A stretch of 34,871 bases of DNA, from positions 1-34,871 of the forward strand of contig JAHEJP010000010.1 of assembly GCA_024638855.1 (NCBI GenBank), read 5' to 3'. Numbering within the stretch: the first letter of the stretch is position 1; every line of letters begins with the position of its first letter. Shown here in pieces: positions 9,359 to 17,193 of this stretch. The translations under genes and the position numbers were made by a program. The notes beneath the pieces are model-generated. The model did not search any database. It was not told where the DNA came from and worked only from the letters and a program-made list of their open reading frames with translations. Origin of the DNA: Chloroflexota bacterium (lineage in GTDB: Bacteria; Chloroflexota; Anaerolineae; Promineifilales; Promineifilaceae).

Positions 9359-10663
9359 ATGAACCAGGGCCAGGTCGAAACATTATTGAGGCAAGGAATT
9401 GAATCTGTAAAGAGAGGCAAAAGAGAAGAAGCGCGGGATCTGTTCCTATCGGTCTTGAAAGTCGATGGTGAAAATGAACAAGCCTGGTTGTGGTTAAGTA
9501 GTGTTGTTGAGACGAATGAAGACAAACAAATTTGCCTGGAAAATGTATTAGTACTTTATCCGGGGAGCCTCGCCGCAAAACGCGGCCTGGAAAAATTGAA
9601 TAAGTGGGAGCCTTCCGAAAACGCCAATCTGAAAGGAGACCACCCGGTTCATCGAGAGAATAAACCCATCTCACTCGCTTCGGCCGTTTTGTACCCGGAA
9701 CGACAGGTAACCGATCGTCAGCAATATGACTCAATTGAGTTGCAACTTCAGCGGCCCGTCGATTATGCAACCCACTCGGGCTATGATGATATTTGGGAAC
9801 AGGATTGTGATATTTGTCAATACTGCGCGACTGAGGTCAACCCGGATGATAAGAGGTGTCCGAATTGTCGCAAGTCGCTGTTTGTATCGAGTTTTCGTTA
9901 CCCGAAAGCCAGCGTCGACTTAATGATATTTTGGATGGTTCTTCTTGGTTTGGCCCAGATATCGCTTATTTTGGTCATGATTAATCTGTTGCTCCGGGAA
10001 TCGTTGGTGTCAACCGTCTGGCAAGGGGTGATGTTCGTCGTATTTGCTTTGCTATCGGTTGCCGTTCTTTTGAGGCAGTTCTGGGCATTTATCACGAGTA
10101 TCGTTTTCCTGCTTCTATCCACAGTAACTTTAATCATGGGTTATGTTGTAGGACCAGAGGCTGAAGATGTTATCGCTGAGGGAGTGACCAGCGGTTTTTT
10201 CAGTTCACTTGCCGATCGACCCTATATATATGTTTTACAGCCTATTGAAGAGTTGCTCATTCCATTTCAGATAGTCGTAGTAATCTCAGTTCTTTTGTTT
10301 GCGATATTCAAAGTTGGACCCGATTTTGAGCGAATTGTCGTTCGCCGAGTAGCCCAACTTGATCGCGGCCTAAGCGATGCTTCCCAATTTTTTGCTGCTG
10401 GTCGAAATTATGAAGAAAGCGGGAGGCTAGCAAGCGCGGTTCTCCACTTTCAAAAGGCTGCGGCATTAGATCCAACGCAGCTTTACTACCAGAGATCATT
10501 AGGTTTGTCGTACGCCAAGCTCGGATATTATCATCGCAGCCTCGATGTGCTAGAATCTGCCTTGCATGTGGCCGCAGAGATGGATATTAAACATGATTTA
10601 GAGCAACTATTGCTTCAGGTTCAGAATACAAAGACAGTCTCTGAAACAAGAGGCAATAGATGA
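9359..10663 (+). CDS. TPR protein with central zinc ribbon and multiple TM segments
   Basis: N-terminal TPR-like (GIESVKRGKREEARDLFLSVLKVDGENEQAWLWLSSVVE), zinc ribbon CQYCATEVNPDDKRCPNCRKSL, hydrophobic segments, C-terminal TPR-like (ALDPTQLYYQRSLGLSYAKLGYYHRSLDVLESAL). Confidence 0.8.
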   Translation: MNQGQVETLLRQGIESVKRGKREEARDLFLSVLKVDGENEQAWLWLSSVVETNEDKQICLENVLVLYPGSLAAKRGLEKLNKWEPSENANLKGDHPVHRENKPISLASAVLYPERQVTDRQQYDSIELQLQRPVDYATHSGYDDIWEQDCDICQYCATEVNPDDKRCPNCRKSLFVSSFRYPKASVDLMIFWMVLLGLAQISLILVMINLLLRESLVSTVWQGVMFVVFALLSVAVLLRQFWAFITSIVFLLLSTVTLIMGYVVGPEAEDVIAEGVTSGFFSSLADRPYIYVLQPIEELLIPFQIVVVISVLLFAIFKVGPDFERIVVRRVAQLDRGLSDASQFFAAGRNYEESGRLASAVLHFQKAAALDPTQLYYQRSLGLSYAKLGYYHRSLDVLESALHVAAEMDIKHDLEQLLLQVQNTKTVSETRGNR

Positions 10664-10697
10664 TTACTAGCTTAGTTTAACTCGACCTAGAGAACAT

Positions 10698-11534
10698 GTG
10701 ATGGCTAATAAAACTCGCGAAACCTTGGAGAAGCGTGCCCAGCGTGCCATGCTGCAGCATGCTTTATTCCGCTGGGAGAGCGCTGTAATCATTGCATTGA
10801 CGCTACTCTTAACAGTCTTTGGTCCACGAATTTCTGCTGCCGATTTTATACCTGCTTGGACCTGGCTCCTGGGCGGACTATTGGCCGAAGCCGGCTTAAT
10901 TTATAGCAGCTATACGGACGCTGAAACGGGTCGGAAGGTCGTTGCGGAAATGCTACGTGAAGATTTCGAACCCGAAAAAGTCCAGGATAAAAAACTCCAA
11001 AAACAGGTTAAGGAAGCGCTGGACTATCGCAGTAGGATAACGGCCGCGATAAATGAGCGTCGAGAATCAGTCCTTAAAGATAATTTGATGGAGACTGCCG
11101 GACAAATCGATGATTGGCTTGAGAGCATCTACAGTCTAGCCAGTCGGCTAGATCGTTACCAGAGCGAAAAGGAGATCTTGGAACGGGACAAGAAGCGTGC
11201 CCGGGAGCGAATTCGCCAGCTAGATGAAAGGGCAGTTACGGAAGAGGATCCTGTCGTCAAGGATCAGATAAAAGTTACTATTGACGATATGCACCGGCAA
11301 ATTGGCACGATAGAAACGTTGGAGAAAACAATGGACCGTGCCCAGCTACAATTAGAGTCGACCCTATCATCGTTGGGTACTATATATTCGCAGACGATGC
11401 TCGTGGGTGCGAAGGACATCGATAGCGGAAGAGCACAGAGATTGCGCCACGATATCGGGGAAGAGGTTGAAGAGCTAGACAGTATTTTGGTGGCGATGGA
11501 CGAAGTGTATGCCAGCGGCGCTCAGGCGGACTAG
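10698..11534 (+). CDS. Two-TM membrane-anchored coiled-coil protein
   Basis: Two hydrophobic segments (SAVIIALTLLLTVFG, WTWLLGGLLAEAGLIYSSY) followed by a long charged helical region; GTG 10698 or ATG 10701 start. Confidence 0.75.
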   Translation: MMANKTRETLEKRAQRAMLQHALFRWESAVIIALTLLLTVFGPRISAADFIPAWTWLLGGLLAEAGLIYSSYTDAETGRKVVAEMLREDFEPEKVQDKKLQKQVKEALDYRSRITAAINERRESVLKDNLMETAGQIDDWLESIYSLASRLDRYQSEKEILERDKKRARERIRQLDERAVTEEDPVVKDQIKVTIDDMHRQIGTIETLEKTMDRAQLQLESTLSSLGTIYSQTMLVGAKDIDSGRAQRLRHDIGEEVEELDSILVAMDEVYASGAQAD

Positions 11535-11650
11535 ATCGATTCTGCTGGGAATATTCGACAGATATCGGGTAAATAAGGATTCTTCGCTGTCCGTGATAGC
11601 TGTTGGCTGGATTAATGGTTAAGATCATATTATTTTTTCCAGGAGTAAGT

Positions 11651-11679
11651 TTGTCAAAAAAGTGCGCATTTGATACCAT
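11651..11679 (+). promoter_or_regulatory. Candidate sigma70-type promoter upstream of rplI
   Basis: TTGTCA (11651-11656), 17-nt spacer, TACCAT (11674-11679); about 40 nt before the rplI ATG at 11721. Confidence 0.4.
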
Positions 11680-11720
11680 CCTCGTTTGGCAATTCATCAT
11701 TTAGGAGAAGAAATTCGGCA

Positions 11721-12359
11721 ATGAAAGTGCTTTTGAAGGAAGATGTTGATAATTTAGGTTATGCTGGCGAGGTATTGAATGTTGCCGACGGTTACGGGCG
11801 TAACTATCTCATACCAAAAGGTATCGCTGTGAAAGCGAGCCCGAGTGTACTCAAACAGGCCCATTCATGGCGAGATCGAGCGGCCGTTCGCATGGCTGAA
11901 GTGCAGAAGGAACATGAAGCTCTGGCGGCAAGAATAATCGAAACGACGCTGGAGTTCGAAGCAAGAGCAGGCGAAACGGGTAAACTATATGGTTCAGTTA
12001 CGACGGCCGATATCGTTGATGAGCTGAATGAAGCACTGGGAACCGAGATAGATCGCCGGAAGGTTGTTAGTGATCCGCTCCGTCAGCTTGGGGACCACTA
12101 TGTTACGATCCGACTTAGTCGCGATTACAATCCCCAAGTAACCGTATTGGTCAAACCTTTTGTTGAAGAGGTTCTCGAAGCAGAAGATGATTCACTTGAA
12201 GAAATCGAAGAGTTAGAGTCAAGGGAAACCGCCGAGTTGGGATCATTGGAAGCCGGCGAGATCTTTGAGGAAGAAGAAGCTCCAGAAGAGTTGGCTGCCA
12301 GTGAAGGATCAGAAGTATCAGATAATCCCTCCAATGACGAAGCCGAACTCGAAGAGTAG
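11721..12359 (+). CDS. rplI: 50S ribosomal protein L9 with acidic C-terminal extension
   Basis: MKVLLKEDVDNLGYAGEVLNVADGYGRNYLIPKGIAVKAS is a canonical L9 N-terminus; SD AGGAGA upstream; extended acidic tail after VTVLVKPFVE. Confidence 0.95.
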   Translation: MKVLLKEDVDNLGYAGEVLNVADGYGRNYLIPKGIAVKASPSVLKQAHSWRDRAAVRMAEVQKEHEALAARIIETTLEFEARAGETGKLYGSVTTADIVDELNEALGTEIDRRKVVSDPLRQLGDHYVTIRLSRDYNPQVTVLVKPFVEEVLEAEDDSLEEIEELESRETAELGSLEAGEIFEEEEAPEELAASEGSEVSDNPSNDEAELEE

Positions 12360-12483
12360 GGAACGATCATCTGTTGGTCGAAATGGTTTAGATCTATTTG
12401 GATTTGAGTTCATTTTTTGCAGGTCTTTTTCCGGCAGCAATGCTCATTCAATGGCAATGAAAATTGAATCCTATTAGCAATTG

Positions 12484-12510
12484 CCACTGGCCAAGACCAG
12501 TGGTTTTTTT
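12484..12510 (+). terminator. Intrinsic terminator
   Basis: Perfect 7-bp inverted repeat CCACTGG-CCAAGA-CCAGTGG followed by seven T. Confidence 0.85.
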
Positions 12511-12537
12511 GAGCTTTATACAAACTGAAAGACAAAT

Positions 12538-13446
12538 TTGGACGAATTAGGTAGCCTTCTTCGCGAGGCCAGGGAAGCAAAAGGTCTTACCCTAGGTGAA
12601 GCCCAAGAGGCAACACGTATCAATAAGAAGTTCCTCGAAGCATTAGAGGAGGGCCGGTACGTCGAGTTGCCGACCCAAGTCCATGTGAAGGGTTATCTGC
12701 GCAATTACGCAAGATTTTTGGATTTGGATCCTAAACCTTTACTGGACAGATACGATTTTAATAGAGATAGTTATGATACTCTCCAGGAACAACAGAATGG
12801 TGAGGAAACCTTAGACAGTAGTGCCCCGTTGCCAACGCGAAAGGACCAAGTTTTTTATGATCCGGTCAATATGGAAATCTCTGGGAACGTACAACGTGAA
12901 TCAGGATCGCCATTTAGAATCATCATCATTTTAGCTCTCATTGCCTCATTGGCATTGGTGGCTAATCGGTTTATACCCATCTTAACCGGTGGTGGAGATA
13001 GTACAGAGGCCATAACCAGCAGTTTAGAGGAAGCGGTTAGTAACATTACTAATGAATCGCCTCCGCCAACGGCCGTAACACCAGATGTAGCTCTAATTCC
13101 CGGGGCTGGGGAACCCATCACCTCTACGAGCCGAAATGTGGAGCTAGAGTTACCAACTCCTACATTGACTAGACCTACATTGCCGGCAACCTTGGAGACA
13201 ATCAACTTGCGACTTGATATTACCGAGCGTGCATGGGTACGTGTGACGATTGATGATGAAGTAGTATTTCAAGGACAAGCCCAGAAAGGTGATGGTCCGT
13301 TTGAATGGGAGGCCCAGGAGACGGCCAAATTATTGTCTGGAAATGCTGCCGGTGTATTTGTAACAATCAACAATATTGAGTTAGGTAAGCTTGGGGGTCG
13401 AGCTGAAGTTCTTGATGAAACTTGGACAGCTACCGGGGCTGGATGA
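12538..13446 (+). CDS. RodZ-like HTH/TM protein
   Basis: LGSLLREAREAKGLTLGEAQEATRINKKFLEALEEGRYVELPTQVHVKGYLRNYARFLDLDP HTH typical of RodZ, single TM, C-terminal beta domain (LRLDITERAWVRVTIDDEVVFQG). TTG start. Confidence 0.85.
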   Translation: MDELGSLLREAREAKGLTLGEAQEATRINKKFLEALEEGRYVELPTQVHVKGYLRNYARFLDLDPKPLLDRYDFNRDSYDTLQEQQNGEETLDSSAPLPTRKDQVFYDPVNMEISGNVQRESGSPFRIIIILALIASLALVANRFIPILTGGGDSTEAITSSLEEAVSNITNESPPPTAVTPDVALIPGAGEPITSTSRNVELELPTPTLTRPTLPATLETINLRLDITERAWVRVTIDDEVVFQGQAQKGDGPFEWEAQETAKLLSGNAAGVFVTINNIELGKLGGRAEVLDETWTATGAG

Positions 13447-14834
13447 AAAAAGACAAACAAAAAGAACGGTTTTACCTTCTCAGCCTAGGTTGCAGTAAAA
13501 ACGCCGTCGATTCCGAGAGTATGGCCTCGCTTCTTGGCGATGCTGGTTTCGAGGATAGTTCGGATCCGGCTGAAGCCCAAGTAATCGTTGTCAATACTTG
13601 TGGATTTATCGGCCCTGCCAGGAAGGAGTCAATCGCAGCCTTACGCGATCTGGCTGAATCCAAAGAGCCTGGGCAATTACTCATTGCGGCTGGTTGTCTA
13701 GCACAACGAGTTGGTCCGAGTTTGGCAAAATCGGTACCAGGACTCGATGGTATCATCGGTACACGGCGCTGGATGGATATTGTTCCGTTTATCAATGATT
13801 TACGCCAGAGAAGCAAACCTCATCCCTTGTATCACCTGCCAACCGAGGCTAAAACCGTCGGCCGTGATGAAAAAGGCGTTTTAAGGGCGGCCGTTTACGG
13901 CGGCAGCGCCTATCTGAAGATCTCTGACGGTTGCCGCAGGCCTTGTGCCTTCTGCGCAATCCCTCAAATCAAAGGTACGATCGTGAGTCGTCCCTCGGAT
14001 AGGATTATCTCAGAAGCCCGGGAGTTAAGAGATGCTGGGGTTAATGAAATCATCATCATTTCCCAAGATTCGACGGATTATGGACATGACCTGGGCTTAA
14101 AAAATGGTCTTAGTAACCTTCTAAATGATATCGTAGCTGCTGTTCCGGATTTACCTTGGATCAGGATAATGTACGCTTATCCAGGATATGTAACAGATGA
14201 GCTAATTGAAACGATGGCGAAAAACCCACAAATCCTTCCCTATCTCGATATCCCTCTTCAACATAGTCACTGGGAGACACTCAAGCGAATGCGTCGTCCG
14301 GCTAATGTAGAGTGGGTACACCGCACGATCAAAAAACTACGACATGCCATGCCCGAGATTGCCATACGGACGACCTTCATCGTTGGTTATCCTGGCGAAA
14401 CGGATGAAGAGTTCGCGGATCTGAAGAATTTCGTAGAAGAGCTTCGCTTTGATCGGGTAGGCGTCTTCCCATACTCCTACGAAAGTTCTACACCATCCTC
14501 TACCATATCTTGGCGTGTTTCAGAAGAGATCAAAGAAAACAGGCAAGTAGAGTTAATGGAACTTCAGCAACAGATTTCGTTGGAACAAAATCAGTCCCAG
14601 GTCGGGCGGATTCTGCCTGTTCTTATTGAAGGATATGGCGATGGCTTGAGCCTGGGCAGAAGTTATCGCGATGCACCAGAGGTTGATGGCATGGTCATAG
14701 TTCCGGGCGAATTGCCGGTGGGTGAGCTCGTGCCGATTCGCATAGACGGTGCCATGGTTTATGATTTAATGGGCGTACCTGACCACATACCTTCCAGTAC
14801 TTTGATTGCTGCCAATACGATTCTCGGCTCTTAG
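13443..14834 (+). CDS. rimO: Ribosomal protein S12 methylthiotransferase RimO
   Basis: LLSLGCSKNAVDSESM, NTCGFIGPARKESI, radical SAM GCRRPCAFCAIPQIKG; ATG 13443 overlaps the upstream stop (ATGA). Confidence 0.93.
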   Translation: MKKDKQKERFYLLSLGCSKNAVDSESMASLLGDAGFEDSSDPAEAQVIVVNTCGFIGPARKESIAALRDLAESKEPGQLLIAAGCLAQRVGPSLAKSVPGLDGIIGTRRWMDIVPFINDLRQRSKPHPLYHLPTEAKTVGRDEKGVLRAAVYGGSAYLKISDGCRRPCAFCAIPQIKGTIVSRPSDRIISEARELRDAGVNEIIIISQDSTDYGHDLGLKNGLSNLLNDIVAAVPDLPWIRIMYAYPGYVTDELIETMAKNPQILPYLDIPLQHSHWETLKRMRRPANVEWVHRTIKKLRHAMPEIAIRTTFIVGYPGETDEEFADLKNFVEELRFDRVGVFPYSYESSTPSSTISWRVSEEIKENRQVELMELQQQISLEQNQSQVGRILPVLIEGYGDGLSLGRSYRDAPEVDGMVIVPGELPVGELVPIRIDGAMVYDLMGVPDHIPSSTLIAANTILGS

Positions 14835-14904
14835 AATCAAATTAGCTGAATGTTTTGGTGAGATAGCTTACTCGCCATTGAATCCCCAACTGTTAAAATC
14901 AATC

Positions 14905-15453
14905 ATGATGAAGTCACGGTTCACTTGGGCGTTGATATTGGTTGCCTTAACCCTCTTAGGCATTGGTTGGATTGCTCTATCAAGGGATCAAACTGATGGG
15001 AACTCTGAAAATGCGAGCTTAACCGAGGCGCCAATCGCCGGATACCTGGCTCCAGGATTTACATTGGGATCTATAGTGGGCGATGAATTATCGCTGTCCG
15101 ACTACACCGGCCGACCCGTGGTGCTAAATTTTTGGGCAACCTGGTGCCCACCATGTCGAGCAGAAGTACGCCACTTTCAAGACGCCAGTGTTAAGTATAA
15201 TGGCCAGGCGGTTATTTTAGGCGTTGATCAAGGTGAACCATTGCCTGTTGTCGCGGATTTTGGCACATCATTCAACTTGAGTTATCCATTGTTGTTAGAT
15301 CTAGATAGTGTAGTCAACCGAAAATATGGCGTGGCTGCTTTGCCTACCACCGTTTTCATCGATGCTGATGGGGTAGTCCGCGAAGTTTATACGGGCATCA
15401 TCAATAGTGCTGTTCTCGAAGATCGAATAGAACGGCTGCTTTCAGAAGGTTAA
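14905..15453 (+). CDS. TlpA/ResA-like thioredoxin-fold membrane-anchored protein
   Basis: N-terminal TM and NFWATWCPPCRAEVRHF; YGVAALPTTVFIDADGVV. Start at 14905 or 14908 rather than 14806. Confidence 0.88.
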   Translation: MMKSRFTWALILVALTLLGIGWIALSRDQTDGNSENASLTEAPIAGYLAPGFTLGSIVGDELSLSDYTGRPVVLNFWATWCPPCRAEVRHFQDASVKYNGQAVILGVDQGEPLPVVADFGTSFNLSYPLLLDLDSVVNRKYGVAALPTTVFIDADGVVREVYTGIINSAVLEDRIERLLSEG

Positions 15454-15454
15454 G

Positions 15455-16195
15455 ATGTACCCGACAATTAGTCTAGGTCCATTGGTATTACCGACTGCTG
15501 GTCTGGTTTATATTATTGGTGCATGGATAGTATTAAGCGTCATCGAGCGTTCAGCTAAGGCAGTTGGTATTAATGCAGAGGCTACTTATGGCTTGGCTGC
15601 GATATCATTGGTTGCTGGTTTAATTGGTTCTCGACTCGTCTTTGTAATCTCTCATTGGTCAGCATATCAAAACAACATCATTGGCATCTTCTGGCCTATA
15701 ACGAGTGGCTACGTTGTATGGGCAGGTTTCATAATAGCCATAGCCACCGCCGTACTATTCGGTAGAGTTAAACAATTGCCCTTGGGGCCTACTCTGGATG
15801 CGTTGACACCGGGTCTATTGATTACCTTGATAGTCGTTAGTCTGGCTGATTTTTTCGCTGGACCAGGCTATGGCATTCAGACATCTGTTCCATGGAGAAT
15901 CAACGTTTTTGGCGTTGGACGGCATGCAGTGCAATTCTATGAAATAATCGTCGCGGCAACTTCACTAGTTGTCTGGTGGACAAGCTACAGACATCATCGT
16001 TATGATGGACGCCTGTTTCTGATGGCGACGGCCGTATATGCTGGGGGACGGTTGTTCATAGATGCATTCAGGGCGAATACTCCGCTGACACCAAGCGGTT
16101 ATCATACTATCCAGATAATCAGCCTGATTATTTTATTGATTTGTGTATTTCTTCTCGGCCGTATGGTTTCAACGGATGAGGAGCCTTCAATTTGA
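15455..16195 (+). CDS. Divergent prolipoprotein diacylglyceryl transferase (Lgt)-like membrane protein
   Basis: Polytopic; retains RHAVQFYEI and AGGRLFIDAFR-type motifs of the Lgt family but not a clear GRxGNFxNxE motif; immediately follows the TlpA-like gene. Confidence 0.7.
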   Translation: MYPTISLGPLVLPTAGLVYIIGAWIVLSVIERSAKAVGINAEATYGLAAISLVAGLIGSRLVFVISHWSAYQNNIIGIFWPITSGYVVWAGFIIAIATAVLFGRVKQLPLGPTLDALTPGLLITLIVVSLADFFAGPGYGIQTSVPWRINVFGVGRHAVQFYEIIVAATSLVVWWTSYRHHRYDGRLFLMATAVYAGGRLFIDAFRANTPLTPSGYHTIQIISLIILLICVFLLGRMVSTDEEPSI

Positions 16196-16500
16196 TTTGG
16201 TGGTTCAATTTAAATACTTTCATTTGATCAAGTTTACGATTTCCTTCTAAAGAGCGGGCTTGATTAAGCGAATGATACACAGCTTGACTTTATCAATTAC
16301 CCCCTCGGTAAATTACGGCTATAAACACCTATCATTATCGTAAAATTCGATTTGCAATACTCGGGTGAAAGCGGTACCATGCACGGCTGATTATTAAAAG
16401 TTTCTCAGTGGGCAGGTATTTAAGCGCAGCCCAGTAGATGTCAAACCTTAAGAAATAGCTTACGCTATGTTGTTTCATGTGGGATGGAGATATTTCAGGA

Positions 16501-17193
16501 ATGTTTGAAGTTGGTGGCAAGTACTCAAATCGAATAGGCACGTATACGGTTGTGGAAATCAATGAACCAAAGATGACCGTGGAATATGAAGATGGTTTAA
16601 CGGCCGAGTTGAATATGAACATACAATTTCGGATTTGGGAAAACATTCAAGCCGAAGAAGAAATTAAGTCGAGTCGATCGCCACGAAAGAAGCGCAAAAC
16701 CAAACCTGAGGGGACAAAGTTTTTCGTTCGGCCGGTTGACTCCCTGGTAGCAGAGCAACTTGGGGTTCGTGCTTACAAAGAGCATGTACTAGAAGAAAGC
16801 CTATCGAATTATAATATTTCGCCAGGAGACAGATTGATCTACTTCTCAATAGAAAGCCAGGTGTATTTCGCGGCAGCCACGATAACAGGGACACTTGCCA
16901 AGCCGACTAAAAAGGATCTGTTAACTGAGCAGCAAATCGGCGCCTCAATATTGCTATTTCCTGTCGACGTTGATGCTAGAGCTTCAAAGGTTGAAAGTGC
17001 GGTGCCCGTTGATGGCGTTGAATTTGATAGCCATCCAGACATTCGAGAACTTTTGAAGAATGAGGACACTTATATAACGATAACGGAAGACGAGTTCGAG
17101 GTCCTAGCCGAGCTTCTTACAGAAGCGACCGTAGACGAGAGCGATGATGACACTCTGGACGACGACGATGAGGATGATGATTTCGAGGATTGA
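16501..17193 (+). CDS. Hypothetical protein with highly acidic C-terminal tail
   Basis: MFEVGGKYSNRIGTYTVVEINEPKMTVEYEDGLTAELN...; tail ESDDDTLDDDDEDDDFED; AGGA before ATG 16501; overlaps metG start (TGATG). Confidence 0.75.
   Translation: MFEVGGKYSNRIGTYTVVEINEPKMTVEYEDGLTAELNMNIQFRIWENIQAEEEIKSSRSPRKKRKTKPEGTKFFVRPVDSLVAEQLGVRAYKEHVLEESLSNYNISPGDRLIYFSIESQVYFAAATITGTLAKPTKKDLLTEQQIGASILLFPVDVDARASKVESAVPVDGVEFDSHPDIRELLKNEDTYITITEDEFEVLAELLTEATVDESDDDTLDDDDEDDDFED

Noticed and set aside
9312-9770. - strand ORF of 152 aa
   Set aside because: Antisense to the TPR/zinc-ribbon gene and low-quality composition.
16280-16320. TTGACT-led promoter candidate in the 16196..16500 intergenic region
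   Set aside because: No convincing -10 box at acceptable spacing.
16335-16646. - strand ORF of 103 aa partly in intergenic DNA
   Set aside because: Overlaps the start of the 16501 gene in antisense and shows no recognisable family.
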